Of a DNA stretch of 57,520 nucleotides, positions 37,059 to 46,330 are shown piece after piece. The notes under the pieces were generated by a model. That model was not told the origin of the DNA. It did no database searches and was given only the letters and a program-made list of their open reading frames with translations. Position numbers and translations under genes: made by a program. The DNA is from an uncultured Verrucomicrobiota bacterium (GTDB taxonomy: Bacteria; Verrucomicrobiota; Verrucomicrobiia; Limisphaerales; UBA1319): positions 1 through 57,520 of the forward strand of contig CAIMWS010000258.1 in NCBI GenBank assembly GCA_903845125.1. The letters are read 5' to 3'. Position 1 is the stretch's first letter; each line of letters begins with the position of its first letter.

Positions 37059-38633
37059 ATGCGATACTTCCCGAAACTCTTGTTCCTGGCGGCAGCGCTT
37101 TGCGCCCAGGCGGCGCCGCCGAAACCCAACCTCGTTTTCATTCTGGCGGACGACTTGGGATATGGGGATGTGCGTTGCCTGAATCCCAGGGGCCGGATCG
37201 CCACCCCCCATCTGGATAACCTGGCCCGGGAGGGCATGGTCTTCACTGACGCCCATTCCAGTTCTTCGGTGTGCACGCCCACGCGCTACAGCATCCTGAC
37301 CGGGCGCTACAATTGGCGGTCCCGGCTCAAAAGCGGGGTCCAGGGCGGCCTGAGCCCCCGGTTGATCGAGCCTGGGCGTTTGACAGTGGCGGAGTTCCTC
37401 CGCCGGCAGGGTTATCACACGGCTTGCATCGGCAAATGGCATCTGGGGATGGATTGGGCGCTCAAGCCGGGGGCGGCGCCCTTTGGGGATGGCATCGAAA
37501 AAGGTGAGGACGCCTGGCGGGTGGATTTCTCCCGGCCGATCGCCAATGGCCCCAACAGCGTAGGCTTCGATTATTTTTTTGGCATCAGCGCGTCGCTGGA
37601 CATGGTGCCTTACACGTTCATCCAAAACGACCGGGTCACCGTGTTGCCCACGGAGGACCGGGCCTTTCCGATGATGCTGGGGCGGCCCGGGCGCTTCACC
37701 CGCAAGGGGCCGGCGGCGGCCGGTTTCGAGTCTTCAGAGGTGCTGCCCACGCTGACCCGCAAGGCCATCGAGTATATCCGCGAGCGGGCGGCGGGGGCGC
37801 GGGAGGGGCGGCCGTTTTTCCTCTACCTGCCGCTGGCCTCCCCGCACACGCCCATTGTCCCTTCCCCGGCCTGGCAGGGGCGCAGCGGCCTGAATCCTTA
37901 CGCTGATTTTGTGATGGAAACCGATGCGGCTGTGGGGTCGGTCCTCGAGGCCCTGGGCCAGTGTGGGCTGGCGGCGGATACCCTCGTGTTTTTCGCCAGC
38001 GACAACGGTTGTTCGCCGGAGGCGAAATTCGATGAATTGATCGCCCAAGGGCACCATCCCAGCCAGGAATTCCGGGGCGCCAAGGCGGATATCTTCGACG
38101 GCGGGCACCGGGTGCCCCTGATCGCCCGCTGGCCCGGGCATATCCAGGCCGGATCCTCCAGCCCCCAAATCGTCTGCCTGATGGACCTGTTTGCAACTTG
38201 TGCCGGGATTCTCGGGGTGAAGTTGCCTGACCAGGCCGCCGAAGACAGTGTCAGCCTCCTGCCGGTGCTGGAGGGCCGCGATCGACAGCCGCTCCGGGAA
38301 GCGCTGGTGCATCACAGCATCAATGGCTCCTTCGCCATCCGGCGGGGTGATTGGAAACTGGAGCTTTGCCGCGGCTCGGGAGGCTGGAGTGCCCCAACGC
38401 CTGGCTCCGCCGCCGAGCGCGGGTTGCCAGCCATCCAGTTATACAATCTCCGGGAGGATGTCGCCGAACGGCGGAACCTGCAGGCGGAGCAGCCGGAACA
38501 GGTAGCCGCCCTGGGCCGGTTGTTGGCCCGGTATGTGGCCGAGGGCCGCAGCACGCCGGGAACGCGGCAGCCAAACACCACCCCGGTAAAAACCGGGTGG
38601 CCTGACGCGGCGCCCAGCCCCGCGGCAAAATAA
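37059..38633 (+). CDS. secreted sulfatase (type I, formylglycine-dependent)
   Basis: Hydrolyses sulfate esters, probably on sulfated polysaccharides. The 524-aa protein has a signal peptide (MRYFPKLLFLAAALCAQAA), then the metal-binding start NLVFILADDLGYGDV. The nucleophile motif is CTPTR at 72-76, where Cys72 would be matured to formylglycine, and it is followed by YSILTGRY. IGKWHLGMDW and ASDNGCSPE supply further active-site residues. A maturation enzyme is not in the window. GH5 and GH29 genes follow on the same strand, suggesting a small polysaccharide-degradation locus. The domain order is normal for the S1 family and the substrate is not predictable. Confidence 0.94.
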   Translation: MRYFPKLLFLAAALCAQAAPPKPNLVFILADDLGYGDVRCLNPRGRIATPHLDNLAREGMVFTDAHSSSSVCTPTRYSILTGRYNWRSRLKSGVQGGLSPRLIEPGRLTVAEFLRRQGYHTACIGKWHLGMDWALKPGAAPFGDGIEKGEDAWRVDFSRPIANGPNSVGFDYFFGISASLDMVPYTFIQNDRVTVLPTEDRAFPMMLGRPGRFTRKGPAAAGFESSEVLPTLTRKAIEYIRERAAGAREGRPFFLYLPLASPHTPIVPSPAWQGRSGLNPYADFVMETDAAVGSVLEALGQCGLAADTLVFFASDNGCSPEAKFDELIAQGHHPSQEFRGAKADIFDGGHRVPLIARWPGHIQAGSSSPQIVCLMDLFATCAGILGVKLPDQAAEDSVSLLPVLEGRDRQPLREALVHHSINGSFAIRRGDWKLELCRGSGGWSAPTPGSAAERGLPAIQLYNLREDVAERRNLQAEQPEQVAALGRLLARYVAEGRSTPGTRQPNTTPVKTGWPDAAPSPAAK

Positions 38634-38717
38634 TGTTCCGCTCCGGCCTTTGGGCCGTGGACAAGGCCGAACCTGGGCTATAGCATTTGTTTCCGAAAGA
38701 CATCGAAAGGACCAATC

Positions 38718-40370
38718 ATGAACCTGTTGGGTATTTGCCGGGCGTTTAAAGCGGATTTTTCAAATTTAAATTGGCGGATCGTTTTGGTTTTTGCTGGCTG
38801 GCTGGCGTGGGATTGCGGGCGGCCCGTGCAAGCCGGGCCGGCGGGTTCGGAGCCGGCGCCAGCGGGATTGGGCCGCGGCGTCAATGTCCTGGGCTACGAT
38901 CCCATTTGGCAGAACTTTGAGCGGGCCCGTTTTCAAGCCCGGCATTTCCAGGCCATCAAGGCGGGAGGCTTTGACACCGTGCGGGTCAACCTGCATCCCT
39001 TCAGCCATATGGAGGCGGCGCCCGGCTACCGCTTGCGGGAGGCCTGGTTCCGCACGGCGGATTGGATTGTCACCAACGCCCTGGCCAGCGGTCTCACGGT
39101 GATCCTGGATTTCCATGAATTCAACCAGATGGGCCGGAATCCCGAGGGCAACCGGGAAAAATTCCTGGCTTTCTGGCGCCAGGTGGGAGCCCATTATCGG
39201 GAGGCTTCTCCCCGGGTGCTTTTTGAAATCCTCAATGAACCGTGCGAAAAGCTGACCCCGCAGCTATGGAACCAATATTTGGCCGAGGCCCTGGCCATAA
39301 TCCGGGCCGAAAACCCCCGGCGCACGGTGATCATCGGCCCCGCGTTTTGGAATGCCATCGACCACCTGGATGAATTGAGCCTGCCCGAGACAGATCGGAA
39401 TTTGGTGCTCACGGTCCATTATTACAAACCGATGGCCTTCACCCACCAAGGGGCCTCCTGGAGCAGCCATAAAGACAAGGTGGGCGTGGACTGGCTGGGC
39501 ACGCCTGAGGAAATCAGTGCCGTCAGCCGCGATTTCCAAAAAGCCCAAGCCTGGGCTCAAAAACGCCAACTGCCGGTGCTCCTGGGTGAATTCGGCGCCT
39601 ATGATAAAGCCGGGATGGATTCGCGCGTTCGGTACACGGCTCATATCGCGCGGGCGGCCGAGCAGTTGGGCTGGGGCTGGGCTTATTGGCAATTCGACTC
39701 CGATTTCATCGTTTACGACATCCCCCGGGACCAATGGGTGGAGCCCATCCTCCGGGCGCTCATCCCGGCGCCGGGCAACGCCAAAGCCGTCGCCCTGGGG
39801 GAGTTTTTAGGTTCCCTGGACACGGGCAAAACGGCCCTCCCGGGCGCCGCCAGCTTCGATCCGGCCACCGGCCAATACCGGATCACGGGCAGCGGGGACA
39901 ATATGTGGGGCCAGCAGGACGCCTTCCATTTCGTCCGCCGGGCGATTTCCGGGGATTTTGCTTTGGCGGGCGAGGTGGCCTGGGTGGGGACGGGGAAAAA
40001 CGCCCACCGCAAGGCCTGCCTCATGGTGCGGCAAAACCTGGAGGCGGATGCTCCCTACGTGGACGTCGCGGTCCACGGCGATGGCTTGATTTCACTGCAA
40101 TACCGGCGCGTGAAAGGCGGCCCCACCGCGGAGGTGCAGGTGGCGGTGAAAGCACCCGCCCGGCTGCGTCTGGATCGGATCGGGCAGGTATTCACTTTGT
40201 TCGCGGCGCCGCCCGGGGCGCCCTTCCGCAGCGCTGGCATGGTGATGGTCGAATTGGCGGATCCCGTGGAGGCCGGGTTGGCGGTCTGTTCCCACGACAA
40301 CACGGTGTCGGAAACGGCGGTTTTTTCCAACGTCCAGTTGCACCAGATCCCGGCGAAAATCGGGAGGTGA
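38718..40370 (+). CDS. secreted glycoside hydrolase family 5 protein (cellulase-like)
   Basis: A 550-aa exported protein. The catalytic barrel (about 50-345) has VILDFHEFNQMG, the acid/base Glu174 in LNEP and the nucleophile Glu291 in LLGEFGAYD, both where GH5 endoglucanases and mannanases have them. The C-terminal 190 residues form a beta-rich domain resembling DUF1349/concanavalin-type modules (GDNMWGQQDAFHFVRRAISG). The signal segment is preceded by about 20 charged residues, so the actual start may be later than 38718. It belongs with the flanking sulfatase and fucosidase genes. The specific glycan is unknown. Confidence 0.9.
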   Translation: MNLLGICRAFKADFSNLNWRIVLVFAGWLAWDCGRPVQAGPAGSEPAPAGLGRGVNVLGYDPIWQNFERARFQARHFQAIKAGGFDTVRVNLHPFSHMEAAPGYRLREAWFRTADWIVTNALASGLTVILDFHEFNQMGRNPEGNREKFLAFWRQVGAHYREASPRVLFEILNEPCEKLTPQLWNQYLAEALAIIRAENPRRTVIIGPAFWNAIDHLDELSLPETDRNLVLTVHYYKPMAFTHQGASWSSHKDKVGVDWLGTPEEISAVSRDFQKAQAWAQKRQLPVLLGEFGAYDKAGMDSRVRYTAHIARAAEQLGWGWAYWQFDSDFIVYDIPRDQWVEPILRALIPAPGNAKAVALGEFLGSLDTGKTALPGAASFDPATGQYRITGSGDNMWGQQDAFHFVRRAISGDFALAGEVAWVGTGKNAHRKACLMVRQNLEADAPYVDVAVHGDGLISLQYRRVKGGPTAEVQVAVKAPARLRLDRIGQVFTLFAAPPGAPFRSAGMVMVELADPVEAGLAVCSHDNTVSETAVFSNVQLHQIPAKIGR

Positions 40371-40531
40371 TGGCACCGTCCCGCTCCCCCCGATGGATTG
40401 GAACTGGCCATCGTCAGTTGTCCGGGGGGGGCGTGAAAAAAAGCGTTTCGCCCCGGGGAGGACGCGCCCGGTTTTAGTGCGGGATTGTTTGGACACCCAG
40501 CCATGAAAACGGTTGAATGGCTGCCGCACGA

Positions 40532-42781
40532 ATGAAAATTCAAAAACCGCTGCTGATGTTGCTGAATTCCCTCCTGGCGATTGCCCCGGGGAATCTTGGC
40601 GCCCAAACCGAAACCACCGCATCGGCTGAGCCGGAGGAGGTGCTGCGCGCCGTCAGCGTGGTTCCCCACGAGCGCCAGGTGGCCTGGCAGCGCTTGGAAT
40701 TCATCGCCTTCATCCATTTCGGGGTCAATACCTTCACCGACCGGGAGTGGGGAACCGGCAAGGAAGATCCCAAAATTTTCAATCCGTCCCGCCTGGATTG
40801 CCGCCAGTGGGCCAAAACCTGCCGCGCCGCCGGCATGAAGCAGATCATCCTCACCGCCAAGCATCACGATGGCTTTTGCCTCTGGCCCAGCCGGTTCACC
40901 GAACACTCGGTGAAAAACAGCCCCTGGCGCTCCGGCCATGGCGATGTCGTCAGTGAATTGGCCGCCGCTTGCCGGGATGCGCACCTGAAGCTCGGCATCT
41001 ATCTTTCACCCGCGGATTTGAACGCCATCGAACGGGGCGTTTATGGGAGCAAAAAGCCCGCCCAGAAACAGGTTATCCCCTCGCCGCGGCCCGGCTGGCA
41101 GCCGCAAAGCCCCGAGCGTTTCGAGGGGGTTTGGGATGAATACAATACCTATTTCATGAACCAGTTGTTTGAGCTGCTCACCGAATACGGCGAAATTTCC
41201 GAGGTCTGGTTCGACGGCGCCAATCCCAAGCCCGGCACCGGGCAAACCTACGCCTACCAGGATTGGTATGCCTTGATCCGCAAGCTGCAGCCCAAGGCCG
41301 TCATTTTCGGCAAAGGCCCGGATGTTCGATGGATCGGCAATGAAGCGGGCGGTTCCCGGCGCGAGGAGTGGAGCGTGGTTCCCATCCCGGTTCCCCCGGA
41401 GCAGTACACCTGGCCGGATATGACCGATGCGGACTTGGGCAGCCGCGCCCGCCTCAAGAACGCCAAAAACCTGGTCTGGTATCCTGCTGAGACGGATGTT
41501 TCCATCCGGCCCGGATGGTTTTACCATGCCCGGGAGGATGGCCAGGTCAAATCCCTGGAGCATTTGCTGGACATGTATTACCGCAGCGTGGGGGGCAACT
41601 CCGTCTTCCTGCTGAACGTGCCGCCCGACCGGCGCGGGCTGCTCCACGAGAACGACACGCATCGCCTGGCGGAACTGGGAGCCGTGCTGAGCAGCACTTT
41701 CACTGACAACCTCACCCGCGGCGCGACGGCCAAAGCCTCCCGGGAACGAGTCGGCAAACCGGAGTTTGCCGGCGCCAAATCGGTGGATGGGGATCGCGAG
41801 ACTTGCTGGACCACCGAGGACGGGGTCACCCGCGCGGAAATTGAATACACCATCCCGCGGCCGCGCTCGTTCAATGTCGCCATGATCCAGGAGCAAATCC
41901 GCCTCGGCCAGCGGATTGAAAGCTGCGCCGTGGATGCCTGGGTCGCTGGCGCCTGGAAAGAGTTGGCCACCGCCACCACCGTGGGCGCCAAGCGCCTGCT
42001 GCGTTTCGATCCCGTGGAGGCTTCCAAGGTGCGCCTGCGCATCACCGCTTCCCGCGCCAGCCCGGCCATCGCCGAGTTCGGCCTGTTCAACGCCCCCCTC
42101 ATCCTGGCGCCGCCCGTGGTTCAGCGCAACCGCGAGGGCCTGGTGACCGTGACCGCCAAACCGGGGGTGGAAATCCACTATACCCTCGATGGCGCGGCGC
42201 CCAACATTCAATCCAAGCTTTACGAAAAGCCGTTCGCCTTGCCCAAAGGGGGCGTGCTCCGCGTCCTGGCTTCGGCCGCCAAGGGTGTTTTCTTTGTGGG
42301 TACCAATTCCGAAACCCGCTGCGAGTTTGGACTGGCCAAAACCAAGTGGAAAATCGTGTCAGCCGACAGCGAGGAAACCCGCGCTGGCAACCACGCCGCC
42401 ACCCAAGCCATCGACGGCGATCCCAGGACCAGTTGGACCACTCAAACCCGCCCCACCAGCCCGGGCTTTCCCCACGAGTTGGTGATCGACTTGGGTGAGA
42501 CCGTGGAGATGGCCGGATTCCTGTATCTCCCGCGCCAGGATCGCGGGGCCGCCGGGCTGGTTTCCCAGTGCGAATTTTACGCCAGCGCCGATGGCCAATC
42601 CTGGGGTGCGCCGGTGGCCCGGGGCGATTTCGGCAACCTCGTCAACAATCCGATTGCCCAAAAGGTGTCCCTGGCCAAATCCATTTCCGGCCGGTTTGTC
42701 CGCTTTGTGGCGCTGGCTTCTGCCGATGGCAAACCGGCGGCCGGGGCCGCCGAAATCGATGTCATTCCGGCCCGGCCTTGA
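40532..42781 (+). CDS. secreted alpha-L-fucosidase (GH29) with discoidin and chitobiase-like domains
   Basis: Removes alpha-L-fucose from glycans. Signal peptide (KIQKPLLMLLNSLLAIAPG), then the GH29 barrel with FIAFIHFGVNTF, ILTAKHHDGFCLWPS, LKLGIYLSP and the nucleophile aspartate in EVWFDGAN (residue 228 from this start). Downstream are an F5/8-type (discoidin) domain, a short chitobiase-like segment (GVEIHYTLDGAAPN) and a second discoidin-type domain (TSWTTQTRPTSPGFPHELVI). The protein is about 749 aa. An in-frame ATG at 40517 would add five residues. A 10-codon frame from 40503 ends in an ATGA overlap with 40532, which favours the latter. Confidence 0.92.
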   Translation: MKIQKPLLMLLNSLLAIAPGNLGAQTETTASAEPEEVLRAVSVVPHERQVAWQRLEFIAFIHFGVNTFTDREWGTGKEDPKIFNPSRLDCRQWAKTCRAAGMKQIILTAKHHDGFCLWPSRFTEHSVKNSPWRSGHGDVVSELAAACRDAHLKLGIYLSPADLNAIERGVYGSKKPAQKQVIPSPRPGWQPQSPERFEGVWDEYNTYFMNQLFELLTEYGEISEVWFDGANPKPGTGQTYAYQDWYALIRKLQPKAVIFGKGPDVRWIGNEAGGSRREEWSVVPIPVPPEQYTWPDMTDADLGSRARLKNAKNLVWYPAETDVSIRPGWFYHAREDGQVKSLEHLLDMYYRSVGGNSVFLLNVPPDRRGLLHENDTHRLAELGAVLSSTFTDNLTRGATAKASRERVGKPEFAGAKSVDGDRETCWTTEDGVTRAEIEYTIPRPRSFNVAMIQEQIRLGQRIESCAVDAWVAGAWKELATATTVGAKRLLRFDPVEASKVRLRITASRASPAIAEFGLFNAPLILAPPVVQRNREGLVTVTAKPGVEIHYTLDGAAPNIQSKLYEKPFALPKGGVLRVLASAAKGVFFVGTNSETRCEFGLAKTKWKIVSADSEETRAGNHAATQAIDGDPRTSWTTQTRPTSPGFPHELVIDLGETVEMAGFLYLPRQDRGAAGLVSQCEFYASADGQSWGAPVARGDFGNLVNNPIAQKVSLAKSISGRFVRFVALASADGKPAAGAAEIDVIPARP

Positions 42782-42784
42782 TGG

Positions 42785-42875
42785 GTGTGCCCGGAAGGGC
42801 AGGTTCCTGATAAAACCGCGCCTGCATCAATGATCCTGGCGGGAGACGGATGGGAGAAACCTCCCAGTCCGGTTT
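42785..42875 (+). mobile_element. probable relic of a group II intron (5' end and domain V)
   Basis: Just after the fucosidase stop, GTGTGCCCGG (42785-42794) matches the usual 5' end of bacterial group II introns, with GCCC pairing to GGGC. At 42843-42875 there is a domain V-like hairpin: GAGACGGAT, an inner stem GGGAG-AAAC-CTCCC, then GTCCGGTTT. Consensus domain V has GAGC at the triad; here it is GAGA, and the two-base bulge is reduced to one. No maturase lies between, so it would be an internally deleted, inactive remnant. Recognition is by eye only. Confidence 0.4.
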
Positions 42876-43050
42876 GATGGGGAAGCGGGGAGGTCCAGGG
42901 AGAGACTTCGGTTGGCTCAACTCCATTGGGCTGTCCGCTCCATTATTACTGTGATCCGGTGGTTTTGGGTTTGGGCCGCGGCAGGTGTTGTCGGGCAGGG
43001 AAAAGGGCGCAGAGTGGCGGGCCGGGAGACGGGACCAGCAAGAAAAGTGG

Positions 43051-44958
43051 TCAATGGCGCGGGGCGCGGGAGGGGACGGAGGGGAATTGGCCGGGATCGG
43101 TATGGGGGAGAAAGAGGGCGCCGGTGTATTGTTCCATGTAGGCGGGGTCGGTGTTGAGTTCCAGGTAGGTCATGCGGTGGGCCAGTTCGAGCTGACGCTG
43201 GCGGAATTCCTGGGAGACCACGACCATGTAGGAACCCATGAGGGAGGAGTTGCCAATGTAATGGAATTTTTCCCGGGGGAGGTCCGGGATGAGGCCGATG
43301 ACCGTGGCATTCTCCAGATCCAGGAAGCGGCCAAAACCGCCCGCGATATAGACCTGTTGCAAATCCGTGAAGCCTAAGCCCACCTGTTTGAGCATCAGCG
43401 CGCACGCGGCGTAGATGGAAGCTTTGGTGCGGATGATATTCTCGAGATCCACCTCGGTGATGATGATGGGCTGGCCGGTGGCGCTTTCTTCGGCGGTGGC
43501 GATTACGTAGGAGGCGCGGCGGCCTTCCACGATGATCCGGGGGCAGGGCCGGGCCTGGTTGAATTTGCCGGCGGCGTCGATCCAGCCGGTCAGCAACAGG
43601 CTCGCCATCAAATCGATCATCCCGGAACCGCAGATGCCCCGGGGGCGCGCGCCGCCCACCGTGGAATAATGGGCAAGGCCGGTTTCCGGATCGATCCGCG
43701 CTTTTTCGATGGCCCCGGTGGAGGCCCGCATGCCGCACTCGATCCCCCCGCCCTCGAAGGCGGGGCCGGCGGAGCAGGCGCAGGCCAGCAGGAAGCTGTG
43801 GTTGCCGAGGACGATCTCGCCGTTGGTGCCGATGTCGATGAAGAGGTTGATGTCTTCGCTGGGGGTGGCCAGGTCCGTGCAGAGGATGCCGGCGGTGATA
43901 TCGCCGCCCACGTAGCTGCCCACGCACGGGGAGAAGTGGATCCAGGCTTCCTGGTTGATGTCCAAACCGAATTCGGCGGCGCGGAAATAGGGCACCTCCA
44001 GCAGGGTGGGGGAGTAGGGGGCCAGACGGATGTATTCCGGATTGAGGCCCAGGAGCAGGTGGATCATCACGGTGTTGCCGCTGATGGCCGCGTTGGAGAT
44101 CTCGTGGGGATCGACCCCGTGGTTGCGGGCCAATTGGCGGATCAGGCGATGGATGGAGGCCAGGACGCGCTGGCGGAGTTCCTCGAGGCGATCGGGCCGG
44201 CGGGCGTAATTGATGCGGCTGATCACATCCAGGCCGCAGGCCACCTGGTCGTTATAATCGCTGCCGGCGCCGACGATCTGGGCGACGGCGAGATTGATCA
44301 ACTGAACGGCGATGGTGGTGGTGCCCACGTCAATCGCAACCGCGTAATGCCGCAGGGTGGTGTCGCCCGGTTCGATGTTGATGACGTAGAGCCTTTTGGC
44401 ATGCCGCACGAGGGTGGCGGTGACGGTGCCCTCGGCGGCGCGCAGGGTATCCGCCACCTTGCGGATGCCCAGCAAGGAGAATTCCACGGGCTGTTTGCCC
44501 CAGTCGTGCTGGATGGCCCGGCGCAAGCGATCCACGTCGGAAAGGCCGTCCTCCAATTGGGGTTGGCTCACGTGCAGGAGCCATTTGACCGCGAGCGGGT
44601 CAAATTCCCATTGCTTGGGGAGCAGCTCGCGCCGGATCAGGTGAGTCTCGATCTCGGGGGCGAACTTGCCTTCGCTCCGGCCGGCCTGTTCGGGCACTTC
44701 CAGGACCAGGTCGCCGTCCAAAAGGCGGGTCGCGCAGGCCAGCACATAACCGTCGGCCACGGTGTCCGGGGACAACAGCCCGAGGCTTTTTGAATCCACC
44801 TCGCCCTCGAGGATGCGCACGATGCATTTGCCGCAGGAGCCTTTGCCGCCGCAGGGAGCGTCGATGCTCACGCCGGCCTGCCGCGCGGCGTCCAGGATTT
44901 CGGTATGGGGATCAACCTGGACCCGCCGGCCGAAGGGACGGAATTCAACGGTTGGCAT
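43051..44958 (-). CDS. reductive activator of the corrinoid iron-sulfur protein (RACE, DUF4445/ASKHA)
   Basis: Uses ATP to return the cobalt of the corrinoid iron-sulfur protein from inactive Co(II) to Co(I). The 635-aa product has an N-terminal [2Fe-2S] ferredoxin domain with Cys36, Cys42, Cys45 and Cys75 (APCGGKGSCGKC, LACA). A linker region follows, then the ASKHA ATPase domain with AIDVGTTTIAVQLI, AISGNTVMIHLLLG, LFIDIGTNGEIVLG and IAGGFGRFL. Length and domain order match RACE proteins of acetogens. It is the last gene of the acs operon, 20 bases after acsC, as expected for a dedicated activator. Confidence 0.93.
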   Translation of the reverse strand: MPTVEFRPFGRRVQVDPHTEILDAARQAGVSIDAPCGGKGSCGKCIVRILEGEVDSKSLGLLSPDTVADGYVLACATRLLDGDLVLEVPEQAGRSEGKFAPEIETHLIRRELLPKQWEFDPLAVKWLLHVSQPQLEDGLSDVDRLRRAIQHDWGKQPVEFSLLGIRKVADTLRAAEGTVTATLVRHAKRLYVINIEPGDTTLRHYAVAIDVGTTTIAVQLINLAVAQIVGAGSDYNDQVACGLDVISRINYARRPDRLEELRQRVLASIHRLIRQLARNHGVDPHEISNAAISGNTVMIHLLLGLNPEYIRLAPYSPTLLEVPYFRAAEFGLDINQEAWIHFSPCVGSYVGGDITAGILCTDLATPSEDINLFIDIGTNGEIVLGNHSFLLACACSAGPAFEGGGIECGMRASTGAIEKARIDPETGLAHYSTVGGARPRGICGSGMIDLMASLLLTGWIDAAGKFNQARPCPRIIVEGRRASYVIATAEESATGQPIIITEVDLENIIRTKASIYAACALMLKQVGLGFTDLQQVYIAGGFGRFLDLENATVIGLIPDLPREKFHYIGNSSLMGSYMVVVSQEFRQRQLELAHRMTYLELNTDPAYMEQYTGALFLPHTDPGQFPSVPSRAPRH

Positions 44959-44978
44959 GCGCCGCGCAGGTTAGCGGT

Positions 44979-46316
44979 TCATTTCAGGCGGCTCTTGACG
45001 AAGCTCTCCAGGTCGGCGGCTTCCTGAGGCCCCACGAGCACTTTCCAGCCCGGGAGGCATTCCTCCAATTCACCACTGATTTGCGCCACGTAGCCCGGGA
45101 TGACCAACTGTCGGCGCGTGACCTGCTTTTCCAGGCCGATCTCCCGGATGAACTTGGCGATGGAAGCGCCGGAAAATTTGCCGGCGGCCCAGGCGGTCAG
45201 GACGCTCATGCCCTCGCATTCGGGCACCACCAGCCAGGCGCTGACGCCGGAATTCTCGATTTCACCCGAAACGATGAAATAGGTGAGGGAGAAATTGGTG
45301 GTGACGAAAATGGGCGAATCCGGGCCGGGCTCGCCGATGGGGTAAACCTTGGGTTCGACCTGGATCGGCTTTTGGGGATCCGTGTAGAGGTTGAGCCGCA
45401 ACGTCATCAAGGAGGACATTTGGGCCGCGTCGAACCGGGGCAGGACACAGATCCCGCCATACTTGGTGATCTCATTGATCGCCTCCAGCATATCGTCGGC
45501 GGGATCGCCCGTTTCGACGAAGTGCAGGGAGGGATAACCCAAGGGCTTGAAATGGTCTTTCAGAGCGGCGCGGCGGGCGAGGGAATTGGTTTGGAACCGT
45601 TCCGCCGGCGAGAGGCAGTTGAAGCGCAGAAAGATATCGGCGAAGCCCTGCTCCTTGAGGTTGGCGGACAGGGCCACCAGGCCATCCAGAGTGGGGGCCG
45701 TTACGGCGAGGGCGTGGTCGTTTTCGCGGGCCACCGCCATCAGCGCCGGCACGGTTTCGGGGGTGGGGGCGCAGAGGACGCTGCGGCTGCCTTGGACGGC
45801 CTTGGCGGCGGCGGCCAGGGCAACGGGATCCGCGCTGCGCAGAACGAGCGGACGTTGCGCTACCCGCCAGGCTTTGGATGCCAGGCTGGTAAAAGCCTGG
45901 GGATCCGGGCCTTTTTGGGTGATGGCAACCATGTCAATCCGGAGCATTTCCCCGACGCGCTCCAGGAGGTAATCGGAAACTTGCTTTAAGGTGCTGTCGA
46001 TGACCTCCGGGGGATCGGTATCGTTCAGGTTGACCGCCAGGGCGGTCTCGTGGACGAAAGTTTTTTCATGCCGGTAGAGCACCAATTCGCCTCCGACCTT
46101 CAGCTGGCGGCCGGGCCCCAGTTCGACGCAGCGGACCGGCGGTTCGCTGGCGGCGCCGAGGGTGCGTTTGGCTTCCTCCGAGGCATAGGGGCACAACGAC
46201 AGTTCGGCCTTCTTGGCGGCCAGCTTCATGGCGAAGGCCAGGCAGGTATTGGAGCCGCACTCCTTGCAGTTGGTGGCGGGCAGCAGTTTTTGGATTTGCA
46301 GACCAGTCAGGGCCAT
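44979..46316 (-). CDS. acsC: corrinoid iron-sulfur protein large subunit
   Basis: The gamma subunit of CoFeSP carries the cobamide whose methyl group is passed to acetyl-CoA synthase. The 445-aa product starts with the cluster domain NCKECGSNTCLAFAMKLAA; Cys17, Cys20, Cys25 and Cys42 are the [4Fe-4S] ligands. A TIM barrel follows (LNDTDPPEVIDSTLKQVSDY) and a C-terminal corrinoid-binding domain (FSLTYFIVSGEIENSGVSAW, LVVPECEGMSVLTAWAAGKF). A good ribosome binding site (AGGAGA) lies 5 nt before the ATG. Its partner, AcsD, is not a separate gene but the C-terminal part of the preceding polypeptide, 14 bases upstream. Confidence 0.95.
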   Translation of the reverse strand: MALTGLQIQKLLPATNCKECGSNTCLAFAMKLAAKKAELSLCPYASEEAKRTLGAASEPPVRCVELGPGRQLKVGGELVLYRHEKTFVHETALAVNLNDTDPPEVIDSTLKQVSDYLLERVGEMLRIDMVAITQKGPDPQAFTSLASKAWRVAQRPLVLRSADPVALAAAAKAVQGSRSVLCAPTPETVPALMAVARENDHALAVTAPTLDGLVALSANLKEQGFADIFLRFNCLSPAERFQTNSLARRAALKDHFKPLGYPSLHFVETGDPADDMLEAINEITKYGGICVLPRFDAAQMSSLMTLRLNLYTDPQKPIQVEPKVYPIGEPGPDSPIFVTTNFSLTYFIVSGEIENSGVSAWLVVPECEGMSVLTAWAAGKFSGASIAKFIREIGLEKQVTRRQLVIPGYVAQISGELEECLPGWKVLVGPQEAADLESFVKSRLK

Positions 46317-46330
46317 GATGTTCTCCTAAA

